Assembly (NCBI RefSeq): GCF_035999195.1
Contig: NZ_DASYGY010000009.1
Coordinates: 992,001-1,056,000, forward strand
Source of the DNA: Pseudoxanthomonas sp.
Lineage (GTDB): Bacteria > Pseudomonadota > Gammaproteobacteria > Xanthomonadales > Xanthomonadaceae
DNA: 64,000 nt
Reading direction: 5' to 3'
Positions 28,980 to 38,298 of this stretch are shown here, piece after piece. The translations under genes were made by a program, and so were the position numbers. The notes below the pieces were generated by a model that was given only the letters and a program-made list of their open reading frames with translations, was not told the DNA's origin and did no database searches. Within the stretch, counting starts at the first letter, position 1, and every line of letters begins with the position of its first letter.

Positions 28980-29113
28980 GTCGCGACCGAGAACCCTGCC
29001 TGCCGTGAAGTCATCACCGTCCGCCAGACAACGCTCTTCGTCACCCGTTCACGCCAAGGGACGAGCTTCCGTGGTTGTCATTTGCACGGTCGCGACTTAC
29101 GTCGCTCCTACAG
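28963..29113. repeat. REP pair (BIME-like) between lpxB and rnhB
   Basis: Arms 28963-28989 and 29087-29113 are exact 27-nt reverse complements beginning CTGTAGGAGCGACGTAAG. Each also contains the palindrome GTCGCGAC. The left arm supplies the last codons and TAA stop of lpxB; the right arm ends 13 nt before the rnhB start. The central 97 nt show no other feature. Confidence 0.88.
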
Positions 29114-29126
29114 AGGGCACTGTGCG

Positions 29127-29732
29127 ATGACGTCGGCCTCGCTGTTCCCGATGCCCGTCGTCCGCCTCATCGCCGGCGTGGACGAGGCTGGTCGCGGCCC
29201 GCTGGCCGGACCGGTCGCCGTCGCGGCGGTCATCCTGGACGACGCACGTCCGATCGCGGGCCTGAACGACTCCAAGCAACTCAGCGAGGCGAAGCGCGAG
29301 GCGCTGTTCCCGCTGATCCAGCAACGCGCCCTCGCCTGGCGCGTGGTGTTCGTCGAACCGGACGAGATCGACCGGCTCAATATCCTGCAGGCGACCCTGG
29401 AAGGCATGCGTCGCGCGGTCATGGCGTTGCAGCCGTTCCCCGAACTGGTCCGCATCGACGGCAACCGCGCGCCGAAGGGCCTGAACTGCATGGCCGAGAC
29501 GCTGGTCGGCGGCGACGCCATCGAACCGGCGATCATGGCGGCGTCGATCCTGGCCAAAGTGTCGCGCGACCGCCTGATGGTGCAGCTGCACGCGACGTTT
29601 CCGCAGTACGGCTTCGACGTGCACAAGGGCTATCCGACGCCTGCGCACCTGTCGGCACTGTCGCGGCACGGACCGTGCGCGCATCACCGCCGCAGCTTCG
29701 CGCCCGTGCGCGACGCACTCGCCGGGCGCTGA
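29127..29732 (+). CDS. rnhB: Ribonuclease HII
   Basis: Removes ribonucleotides and RNA primers from RNA-DNA hybrids. The 201-residue protein has the active-site [14 protein letters not shown] (Asp-Glu pair) and later acidic residues in RIDGNRAP and the [10 protein letters not shown] region. The start at 29127 follows GAGGG; ATG 29151 is an alternative, and an earlier in-frame ATG would lie in the REP element. Confidence 0.94.
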   Translation: MTSASLFPMPVVRLIAGVDEAGRGPLAGPVAVAAVILDDARPIAGLNDSKQLSEAKREALFPLIQQRALAWRVVFVEPDEIDRLNILQATLEGMRRAVMALQPFPELVRIDGNRAPKGLNCMAETLVGGDAIEPAIMAASILAKVSRDRLMVQLHATFPQYGFDVHKGYPTPAHLSALSRHGPCAHHRRSFAPVRDALAGR

Positions 29733-29882
29733 CACACAGGCATTCACGCGCGTGACCATCGGCACGGTGCCCATGGTCACGATGGCTTCCAGCAGGCGCA
29801 CGCGTCTCCGCGCAAGGGCACGATGACCCTGCATCCCGCGCTCCACCACGCCCGGGAGCCCTCTTCCCCCACGAGGTGCGCC

Positions 29883-30287
29883 ATGAGCCTGTTGAATCCT
29901 GTTGCCACGTCCACCACCCCGCTGCTCGCCGTCGACGACACGCGCGTGCAGCTGCTGCGCAGCCTGCTGGCCGACTGCGACTGGTCGCCGCCGGCCATCC
30001 TGCGCGGTCGCCTGCAGCAGGCCATGGCGCTGCTGCGCGAGCCCGGCGTCTCGCTGGACGAAGCCACCTGGCTGCTGGTCGCCGACGAGACCGCGCGCTA
30101 TCTGGATTTCCGCCGCCTGCGCAGCCTCGAAGCGCAGCTGCGCGGATGCGCGTACGAGGCGCTGCATTACACCCGCGCCGACTGGGAGGCCGCGCGCAAC
30201 GCCGAAGCCGCGCTGGAATCGCACCTGCGGCAGGTGCGCTTCAGCAGCTATGCGCCGGAACCGGTGCCGATGTTCCGCATCCACTGA
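29883..30287 (+). CDS. Hypothetical protein, 134 residues
   Basis: Starts MSLLNPVATSTTPLLAVDDTRVQLLRSLL with GAGGTG well placed upstream, and is followed by a strong terminator, so it is probably a real gene. The sequence is soluble, mostly helical, rich in Leu, Ala, Arg and Glu, with no membrane segment or motif I recognise. An in-frame ATG at 29823 would add 20 residues without an obvious ribosome site. It lies between rnhB and dnaE; the 150-nt gap before it holds a short GACCATCGGCACGGTGCCCATGGTC inverted repeat split around 29755-29779. Confidence 0.65.
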   Translation: MSLLNPVATSTTPLLAVDDTRVQLLRSLLADCDWSPPAILRGRLQQAMALLREPGVSLDEATWLLVADETARYLDFRRLRSLEAQLRGCAYEALHYTRADWEAARNAEAALESHLRQVRFSSYAPEPVPMFRIH

Positions 30288-30345
30288 ATCAGGTGCGGCG
30301 CGTGGCGCCGCGCTACCCCCATCCCGAGCCCTCGGGTTTCCCCTG

Positions 30346-30374
30346 GGCCGCCTTTCCCCGGGCGGCCTTTTTTT
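30346..30374 (+). terminator. Rho-independent terminator before dnaE
   Basis: 7-bp stem GGCCGCC/GGCGGCC with an 8-nt loop followed by seven T residues (30368-30374). It ends the rnhB/hypothetical transcript. Confidence 0.9.
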
Positions 30375-30467
30375 GTCCGGACGGGCCCGTTCCGCGACGC
30401 CGGAATGTCAAGCCTTGCCCCTCCCCACCCCCGCCGGTACGCTGCCCCGTCAGTATCCCGGACCGGC

Positions 30468-33400
30468 ATGTCTTCGCGTTTCGTCCACCTCCACCTGCAC
30501 ACCGAGTTCTCGCTCGCGGATTCGATCATCCGCGTGCCCGAGAAGCCGGACCATGCCGACCCGAAAAAGGCCAAGCAGGCCAACCTGCTGAGCCGGGCGG
30601 TGGAACTGGGCATGCCCGCACTGGCGGTGACCGACCGCAACAACCTGTTCGCGCTGGTGAAGTTCTACAAGGCCGCCGAGGGCGTGGGCATCAAGCCCAT
30701 CGCCGGCGCCGATGTGATGGTGGCCGACGGCAGCGACGCGCCCTGGCCGGTGACGTTGCTCTGCCGCGACCGCGACGGCTACCTGTCGCTGTCGCGCCTG
30801 CTGTCGCGCGCCTGGATGGAAGGCCATCGCACCGACGGCGTCGCCATCGACCCCGAGTGGCTGCGCGCCGACCACCAGGGCCTGTTCGCCATCATGGGCC
30901 GGCAGAGCCTGGCCGGACGGCTGGCGCTGACCGGGCGCCATGATCTGGCCGAACAGCACCTCGCCGACTGGCAGCGCGCCTTCGGCGACGACCTGCACCT
31001 GGAGCTGACGCGCACGCAGCGCGACGGCGAGGAAGCCTTCAATGCCTTCGCCCTGCATGCCGCCGGTACGCGCGGCCTGCCGGTGATCGCCAGCAACGAC
31101 GTGCGCTTCCTGTCGCCGGACGATTTCGACGCGCACGAAGCCCGCGTATGCATCGCCTCCGGACGCGTGCTGGACGATCCCAAGCGTCCGCGCGAGTACA
31201 GCGCCGAGCAGTACATGAAGTCGGCCGAGCAGATGGCCGAGCTGTTCGCCGACGTGCCCGACGCGCTGGACAACACCGTGGCGCTGGCGCAGCGCTGCAA
31301 CATCGAGATGCGGCTGGGCACCTACTTCCTGCCCGCGTATCCGGTGCCGGACGACGAAACGCTGGACAGCTGGATCCGTCGCCAGTCGCACGACGGGTTG
31401 AAGGCCCGCCTGGAGAAGAATCCGCTGGCGCCCGGCCACACGCGCGAGGATTACGAAAAGCGGCTCGACTTCGAGCTGGACACCATCTGCAAGATGGGCT
31501 TCCCCGGCTACTTCCTGATCGTGGCCGACTTCATCCAGTGGGGAAAGAACCACGGCATCCCCATCGGTCCGGGCCGTGGCTCCGGTGCGGGTTCGCTGGT
31601 GGCGTGGGCGCTGCAGATCACCGACCTGGACCCGCTGCCGTACGGCCTGCTGTTCGAGCGCTTCCTCAATCCGGAACGCGTGTCGATGCCCGACTTCGAC
31701 ATCGACTTCTGCATGGACCGCCGCGATGAAGTCATCGACTACGTTGCGCGCAAGTACGGCCGCGACCGCGTCAGCCAGATCATCACCTACGGCACGATGG
31801 CGGCGAAGGCGGTGGTGCGCGACGCCGGCCGCGTGCTCGGCTTCCCCTACGGCCTGGTCGACAGCGTCGCCAAGCTCATCCCCAACATCCTGGGCGTGTC
31901 GCTGAAGGACGCGATGGGCGAAGGCAGCAGCGAGGCCGCCTCGCAGGAACTGATCGACCGCTACCGCGACGAGGACGACGTCCGCGACCTGATCGACCTG
32001 GCGCGCCAGCTGGAAGACCTCACCCGCAATGCCGGCAAGCACGCCGGCGGCGTGGTGATCGCGCCCTCGCCGCTGTCGGACTTCTGCCCGCTGTTCGCCG
32101 AACACGACGAAGGCGGGCGCGGCAAGAACCCGGTCACCCAGTTCGACAAGGACGACGTGGAAGCCGTCGGCCTGGTGAAGTTCGACTTCCTGGGCCTGCG
32201 TACTCTCACCATCATCGACTGGGCGGTGAAGGCGATCAACGAACGCCACGCCCGCGCCGGCGTGCCGCCGGTCGACATCACCACCATTCCGCTGGACGAC
32301 GCCAGCGTGTATCGCGACGTGTTCGCCAACGGCAACACCGGCTCGGTGTTCCAGTTCGAATCCACCGGCATGCGGCGTGCACTGAAGGAAGCCAAGCCCG
32401 ACCGCTTCGAGGACCTGATCGCGCTGAACGCGCTGTACCGTCCCGGCCCGATGGACATGATCCCGTCGTTCGTCGAGCGCAAGCACGGTCGCGAGGAATT
32501 CGAGTATCCCGACCCGCGCACGCGGACCATGCTGGAAGAGACCTACGGCATCATGGTCTACCAGGAGCAGGTCATGCAGATGGCGCAGATCGTCGGCGGC
32601 TACTCGCTGGGCGGCGCCGACCTGCTGCGCCGCGCGATGGGCAAGAAGGTGCCGGCCGAGATGGCCAAGCACCGCGAGATCTTCCGCGGGGGCGCCGCCA
32701 AGGGTGGCGTGGACGAGCGCAAGGCCGACGAAATCTTCGACCTGATGGAGAAGTTCGCCGGCTACGGCTTCAACAAGTCGCACGCCGCCGCGTACTCGCT
32801 GGTCGCCTACCAGACCGCGTGGCTGAAGAAGCACTATCCGGCCGAATTCATGGCGGCCACGCTGTCCTCGGACATGGACAAGACCGAGAAGGTGGTCGGC
32901 TTCCTCGACGAGGCGCGCGGCCTGGGCCTGAACGTCATGCCGCCGGACGTGAACCACTCCGACTTCATGTTCGTGGCCACCGATGCGAACAGCATCCGCT
33001 ACGGCCTGGGCGCGGTGAAGGGCGTCGGCCAGGGCGTGTGCGAGAGCATCGTCGAGGCGCGCAGGCAGGGTGGCGAGTTCCGCGACCTGTTCGATTTCTG
33101 CAAGCGCGTGGATTCGTCCAAGCTCAACAAGCGTGCGCTGGAGGCGTTGATCAACGCCGGTGCGCTGGATGCGCTGGGCCGCAACCGCGCCTCGCTGGCG
33201 CTGCAGCTGCCGGAGGTGCTGAAAGCGATCGACCAGATCAGCAAGAACCGCAACGCCGGCATCGTCGACATGTTCGGGGCCAGCAGCGGCGGCGACGACA
33301 TCCACATCGAGCTGCCCGTCACCGACGAGTGGCCGCTGATGCAGGTGCTGCACGGCGAGCGCGAGACGCTGGGGCACTACCTCAGCGGCCACCCGATGGA

Positions 33401-34025
33401 CCCGTACCGCGACGACCTGCGCTCGCTGGTCGGCAGCGACCTGAGCGAGCTCGACCGCATCTGGTCCAGCTCCTCCGGCGGCGACAAGAAGGGCTGGCGG
33501 CCGGAAGTCAACGCGATCGTCGCCGGCCAGGTGGTCGGCGTCCGCCGCAAGGGCGACAGCCAGGTGTTCGTGCAGCTGGAAGACGGCCGCGGCCGCATCG
33601 AATGCAGTGCGTTCTCCGATGCGCTGGCCGAGTTCGGCGCGCTGATGACGCGCGACCGCGTGCTGGTCATCAAGGGCGGCCTGCGCGAGGACGAGTTCAG
33701 CGGCGGCTACAGCCTGCGCATCCGCCAGGTGTGGGACTACGCGCAACTCTGCCAGCAGCATGCGCACCGCCTGCAGCTGCGCCTGGACCTGCGCGTACCG
33801 GGCCTGTGGGAACGGGTCGATGCGCTGCTGTCGCGCCACCGCCCGGGCGGCACGCCGCTGCGCCTGGACCTGCTGATGTCCGCCGGAGACGCCGCCATCG
33901 CCGGCATGCTGGACCTCAACGGCCAGAAGGCCGTGCGCGTGGATGTGGAGCTGCTGGATGCCCTGCGGGCCATGCCCGGCGTGCGCGCGGCCAAGCCCGC
34001 GTTCCAGCGCCCGTGGGCGAACTGA
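30468..34025 (+). CDS. dnaE: DNA polymerase III subunit alpha
   Basis: Replicative polymerase catalytic subunit. The 1185-residue protein starts MSSRFVHLHLHTEFSLADS, the N-terminal PHP domain. The palm has GPGRGSGAGSLVAWAL and the catalytic aspartates in PDFDIDFCMDRR; then NAGKHAGGVVIAP, a tandem HhH region, an OB domain (about 1000-1075) and a C-terminal tau-binding region. ATG 30468 is chosen by homology; an in-frame start at 30405 lies too far upstream. Confidence 0.97.
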   Translation: MSSRFVHLHLHTEFSLADSIIRVPEKPDHADPKKAKQANLLSRAVELGMPALAVTDRNNLFALVKFYKAAEGVGIKPIAGADVMVADGSDAPWPVTLLCRDRDGYLSLSRLLSRAWMEGHRTDGVAIDPEWLRADHQGLFAIMGRQSLAGRLALTGRHDLAEQHLADWQRAFGDDLHLELTRTQRDGEEAFNAFALHAAGTRGLPVIASNDVRFLSPDDFDAHEARVCIASGRVLDDPKRPREYSAEQYMKSAEQMAELFADVPDALDNTVALAQRCNIEMRLGTYFLPAYPVPDDETLDSWIRRQSHDGLKARLEKNPLAPGHTREDYEKRLDFELDTICKMGFPGYFLIVADFIQWGKNHGIPIGPGRGSGAGSLVAWALQITDLDPLPYGLLFERFLNPERVSMPDFDIDFCMDRRDEVIDYVARKYGRDRVSQIITYGTMAAKAVVRDAGRVLGFPYGLVDSVAKLIPNILGVSLKDAMGEGSSEAASQELIDRYRDEDDVRDLIDLARQLEDLTRNAGKHAGGVVIAPSPLSDFCPLFAEHDEGGRGKNPVTQFDKDDVEAVGLVKFDFLGLRTLTIIDWAVKAINERHARAGVPPVDITTIPLDDASVYRDVFANGNTGSVFQFESTGMRRALKEAKPDRFEDLIALNALYRPGPMDMIPSFVERKHGREEFEYPDPRTRTMLEETYGIMVYQEQVMQMAQIVGGYSLGGADLLRRAMGKKVPAEMAKHREIFRGGAAKGGVDERKADEIFDLMEKFAGYGFNKSHAAAYSLVAYQTAWLKKHYPAEFMAATLSSDMDKTEKVVGFLDEARGLGLNVMPPDVNHSDFMFVATDANSIRYGLGAVKGVGQGVCESIVEARRQGGEFRDLFDFCKRVDSSKLNKRALEALINAGALDALGRNRASLALQLPEVLKAIDQISKNRNAGIVDMFGASSGGDDIHIELPVTDEWPLMQVLHGERETLGHYLSGHPMDPYRDDLRSLVGSDLSELDRIWSSSSGGDKKGWRPEVNAIVAGQVVGVRRKGDSQVFVQLEDGRGRIECSAFSDALAEFGALMTRDRVLVIKGGLREDEFSGGYSLRIRQVWDYAQLCQQHAHRLQLRLDLRVPGLWERVDALLSRHRPGGTPLRLDLLMSAGDAAIAGMLDLNGQKAVRVDVELLDALRAMPGVRAAKPAFQRPWAN

Positions 34026-34065
34026 CGCGCCGCGTGCGCGCCATCACGGCCCTACCCCCCCGTAC

Positions 34066-34093
34066 GTGACCGCTGGAGCGCTTCGGCTACACT
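34066..34093 (+). promoter_or_regulatory. Candidate accA promoter
   Basis: GTGACC (34066-34071), a 16-nt spacer and TACACT (34088-34093), 28 nt before the accA ATG. Moderate match only. Confidence 0.4.
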
Positions 34094-34121
34094 TTGCCCC
34101 TTTCCGGCCCATGGCCCACAG

Positions 34122-35081
<960 letters not shown>

Positions 35082-35094
35082 GCCCTCGCCGGGG

Positions 35095-35799
35095 ATGGCC
35101 TGGATCAGAGCCCTCCCCGGAACCCTGCTGGTCGTCGCCGCACTCGTCATCGGCCTGTGCTTCGGTCTGTACGCCCATGGGGCGTCCGGACTGCCCGACG
35201 ATCTCGAGCCGAGCCGCTACCGCGCCACGCCCGACCTCCGCGCGCTTTACCTGGCCGTCAATGCACGCGGCATCCAGGACGTGCCGCGCCTGAATCCTGT
35301 CAGCGTCTGGGGATACTGGCTCTGGCATTTCTCCGGTCGGCAACACGAACCGCTCGGCTCCCAGCTGACGCTGCTCGGCGATAGCGGACGATCACTGATG
35401 ATGCGGCAACCGCGTCGGGCCAGAGGCGCTCAATGGCATCCCGCCGGCCTGGCAGCCACCGTCCGCGTGAGTCGTCAGTGGGAGATGGACCGGATGGTCG
35501 ACACGCTGCTGGCAGAGGGCGCGTTCGGTCGCGGCGCGACCGGCATCGAGCAGGCCGCGCGGGCCTGGTACGGCCGGCCGCTGGGCGAACTCGTCGCCGA
35601 GGAGCGGCTGCTGCTGGTCGTACTGATGAAAAGCCCGTCCCATCACGACCCTGCCTGCCATCCGGAACGGTTGACAGACCGGTATCGATGGGGCGCGGCG
35701 CACGCCGGCATTCCCGACGCGGCGGACGCGCTGCGTATCGCGATGGCTAGAATGCGGCCTGTCGCCTGTCCGGCATCGAGATCCGCGCCCGCCCCATGA
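35095..35799 (+). CDS. GT51-like (peptidoglycan glycosyltransferase fold) protein lacking the catalytic motif
   Basis: A 234-residue protein with an N-terminal membrane segment (about 7-27). The C-terminal half resembles the later part of GT51 transglycosylase domains: EGAFGRGATGIEQAARAWYGRPLGELVAEERLLLVVLMKSP, split over residues about 140-182, parallels the YFGRGAYGVEAAA and LxAGLPKAP motifs. The N-terminal EDxxFxxHxG motif carrying the catalytic glutamate is absent. It may be a pseudo-enzyme or a regulator. Its stop overlaps the next gene by 4 nt. Confidence 0.6.
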   Translation: MAWIRALPGTLLVVAALVIGLCFGLYAHGASGLPDDLEPSRYRATPDLRALYLAVNARGIQDVPRLNPVSVWGYWLWHFSGRQHEPLGSQLTLLGDSGRSLMMRQPRRARGAQWHPAGLAATVRVSRQWEMDRMVDTLLAEGAFGRGATGIEQAARAWYGRPLGELVAEERLLLVVLMKSPSHHDPACHPERLTDRYRWGAAHAGIPDAADALRIAMARMRPVACPASRSAPAP

Positions 35800-36548
35800 G
35801 CCCCCTCCTGCTGCTGACGTACGCCGTCCAGATCGCCTGCTGCGTGCATGTGGTGCGCACCGGGCGTCCGCTGTACTGGGTTTTCATCCTGCTGGTGTTC
35901 CCGTTCTTGTCGGCGATCATCTACGTCATCGCCGAGGTCGTGCCGGAACTGCGGAACAGCCCGTCCGCGCGCCGTACCGTGCGCAGCGTCCGCAACCGTG
36001 TCGACCCCGATCGCGACCGCCGCGACGCGGCCCGGCTGCTGAAGGCGGCCGACACACCGGAGAACCGGCGCCGCCTGGCCGAGGAAAGCCTGCGCAGCGG
36101 CGACTACGCGCAGGCGGCCGAGTTGTACGAGCAGGCGCTGAAGGGGCTGTATGCCACCGATCCGGACCTGATGCTGGGGCTGGCGAAGTCGCAGTTCGGA
36201 CTGGGCGACTCGACCCGTGCCCGCGCCACGCTGGAGGCGCTGATCGCCGCCAATCCCGGATTCCGCTCCAGCGATGGCCATCTGCTGTATGCACGCGCCG
36301 TCGAGGACAGCGCCGACGCAGCGGCGGCCATCCACGAATACGAAGCCGTCGTGCAGGGCTACCCGGGCGAGGAGGCCCGCGCCCGCTTCGGCCTGCTGCT
36401 GAAGCGGCAGGGCGAGCATGCCCGTGCGCGCAGCGTGTTCCAGGAAATCCTCGACCGCTCCGACGTCGCGCCCCGCTACTACCAGCGCGAACAACGCGAC
36501 TGGATCGAGGTCGCCAGGCGTGAACTGGCCATGCTGCCGCGCGCCTAG
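35796..36548 (+). CDS. Membrane-anchored tetratricopeptide protein
   Basis: A 250-residue protein with two N-terminal hydrophobic segments (about 3-18 and 26-47, the second resembling PLDc_N: YWVFILLVFPFLSAIIYVI) followed by TPR-like helical repeats (about 85-230; GDYAQAAELYEQALKG, AAAIHEYEAVVQGYPG, GEHARARSVFQEILDRS). Probably an inner-membrane scaffold. It overlaps the GT51-like gene (ATGA), so the two may act together. A TAGAAT box at 35748-35753 could give it its own promoter. Confidence 0.75.
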   Translation: MSPLLLLTYAVQIACCVHVVRTGRPLYWVFILLVFPFLSAIIYVIAEVVPELRNSPSARRTVRSVRNRVDPDRDRRDAARLLKAADTPENRRRLAEESLRSGDYAQAAELYEQALKGLYATDPDLMLGLAKSQFGLGDSTRARATLEALIAANPGFRSSDGHLLYARAVEDSADAAAAIHEYEAVVQGYPGEEARARFGLLLKRQGEHARARSVFQEILDRSDVAPRYYQREQRDWIEVARRELAMLPRA

Positions 36549-36553
36549 GCGGA

Positions 36554-37105
36554 TCAGGGAATCGCGCGCACGACCTTGCCGGTGATGTCCTCGCGACGCG
36601 TCATCGGCTGGAAGCGGCTGTCCATGCTGTTGTCGCGGTTGTCGCCCATCATGAAGTAGTGCCCCGGCGGCACCGGCGTCGGCGGGAACGCGCGCGAATG
36701 TTCCGCGCTGACGTTTTCCGCCGCGACATACGGCTCCTCGAGTGCCGCGCCATCGATATGCACCGTGCCGTCGACGATGCTCACCGTTTCGCCCGGCAGG
36801 CCGACGATCCGCTGGAGCCAGACTTGGCCCTGGTGCGCCGGCAGGAGCAGGGTTACCACATCGCCGCGCTGTGGCGGGTGCCGGGTGTAGTGGCCCGCGC
36901 GGGTCACCAGCACCTGTCCCGGCACGATGCCGGGCAGCATGCTGGACGACGGCATGCGGTAGAGGCCATGCCCGAGGATGCGTTGCCGCGGGTCCATCGA
37001 GCGGACACCGAACGGATTGAGCGCATACATCGTCAGCGATGCGGCCGGAACCAGGATCGCCAGCACCATCAACACACGGACGAGGGAACGACGCAGGAGG
37101 GACAT
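36554..37105 (-). CDS. S26-family signal peptidase homologue without the usual catalytic lysine
   Basis: A 183-residue protein with one N-terminal membrane segment (about 8-28). The S26 boxes are clear: RMPSSSMLPGI with nucleophile Ser55, RGDVV, RIVGLPGETVSI and GDNRDNSMDSR. In the box aligned with E. coli LepB GDIVVFKYP it reads GDVVTLLLP, so the general-base Lys is Leu87, and the later Lys-Arg of LepB is Gln98-Arg. The true lepB is probably elsewhere. Start 37105 gives MSLLRRSLVRV; ATG 37141 is possible. Convergent with the TPR gene. Confidence 0.75.
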   Translation of the reverse strand: MSLLRRSLVRVLMVLAILVPAASLTMYALNPFGVRSMDPRQRILGHGLYRMPSSSMLPGIVPGQVLVTRAGHYTRHPPQRGDVVTLLLPAHQGQVWLQRIVGLPGETVSIVDGTVHIDGAALEEPYVAAENVSAEHSRAFPPTPVPPGHYFMMGDNRDNSMDSRFQPMTRREDITGKVVRAIP

Positions 37106-37216
37106 GCTTTGCCGAGGGCGTGCGGACGTAACGGTCAGCATGCCGCAGATTCCCGCGCCCTGCCTCCTCCTTGCCCGCATGCCGTGGTGACGAACGAGCG
37201 ACGCCGGGGATGGGCC

Positions 37217-38176
37217 TCAGGCAGCGACGCGGTCGCGGGCAGCCGCATCCTTCTGCCGGCTGAGGTCTTCTTCCGCCCGCAGGTACACGCCATGCAGGGC
37301 CTCGCCCGGCCTGGCGCTCGCCGCGCCCACCCGCAGCGACAGGCCGTCCCGACTGCCCGCCTCCAGGGCGGCCTTGCGCAGCGCCTGCATGCGCGCCTCC
37401 TGCGCTTCGCCGTGCAGGAGGGCGACGTACTCGGCACTGTCGGTGACGCGGCTGATGTGGTCGCCCAACGCCGGCTGCACACATGCCTCGAGTTCCGCCG
37501 CCAGCCCCTGGAGCTGCCGCTCCAGGGTGCGTTCGCCAAGACGACGTGCCGCCTCGGCCATGCCCTGCACCTCGATGATCGCGACCGTGTAACCCGCATC
37601 CGAAGGCGTCGCGGAAGGGTCGGTCGCGGCGACGGTCGCCTCGGATTGCAGCGCGCCCATGGCCTGGGATTCGTGCTGCACGCGGTGCGCGTCCAGCAGC
37701 GCCATGGTCACGCGCGCCAGCGCGCGCAGCGACGCCTTCTGCTGGCTGTTGAGACGGCGCGGCTGGGTGTCGACCACGCACACCGTCCCCAACGCCTCGC
37801 CATTCGCGGTGACCAGCGGCATGCCGGCGTAGAAACGCGCCTTGACCTCGCCGGTCACGATGGGGAACTCGTTGAAGCGCGCATCCTCGCTGAGATCCTG
37901 CACTTCCAGCAGCTCATCGGGCTGGCGGATCGCGTGATCGCAGACGGCGGTATCGCGCGTGGTCTGGTGGTCGTCCAGCCCCACGCGCGCCTTGAACCAC
38001 TGGCGGTCGCGGTCGATCAGCGAGACCACCGCGATGGGCGTGCCGCACAGCGCCGCGGCCACGTTCACCAGATCGTCGTAGACGGTGGCCGGCAGGCTGT
38101 CGACCATGTGGTAGCGGTCGAGGGCGTGCTGGCGGCGGGTTTCCTGCGCAGCCGGGGAGTCGGTCGAAACCGTCAT
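37217..38176 (-). CDS. GAF-domain protein with degenerate GGDEF-like domain
   Basis: A 319-residue soluble protein. Residues about 30-175 form a GAF sensor domain (PIAVVSLIDRDRQWFKARVGL, RFYAGMPLVTANGEALGTVCVVD). The C-terminal part (about 200-310) follows the GGDEF fold, but RVTDSAEYVALLHG stands where RxGGDEFxxLLPG should be, so cyclase activity is not expected. ATG 38176 has AAGGAG upstream, which decides the start. It could bind a ligand or c-di-GMP/GTP as a receptor. Confidence 0.75.
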   Translation of the reverse strand: MTVSTDSPAAQETRRQHALDRYHMVDSLPATVYDDLVNVAAALCGTPIAVVSLIDRDRQWFKARVGLDDHQTTRDTAVCDHAIRQPDELLEVQDLSEDARFNEFPIVTGEVKARFYAGMPLVTANGEALGTVCVVDTQPRRLNSQQKASLRALARVTMALLDAHRVQHESQAMGALQSEATVAATDPSATPSDAGYTVAIIEVQGMAEAARRLGERTLERQLQGLAAELEACVQPALGDHISRVTDSAEYVALLHGEAQEARMQALRKAALEAGSRDGLSLRVGAASARPGEALHGVYLRAEEDLSRQKDAAARDRVAA

Positions 38177-38298
38177 GCGTTCTCCTTCGTGTCGATGGCG
38201 ACGCGCATGGTCGCCGCTGGCCGGTTCAGACCCTGTCAACGGCGGATCGATGCGCGCGACCGGCTGCGCGGCATGCGCATCGCCGCTAGCATGGCGGC

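Noticed and set aside
28980..29086. Possible small RNA gene or tRNA between the REP arms
   Set aside because: No cloverleaf, promoter or terminator seen; the space looks like a REP-pair spacer.
30450..33839. Open frame of about 1100 codons on the minus strand opposite dnaE
   Set aside because: Shadow of dnaE with His/Val/Gln-rich composition and no family resemblance.
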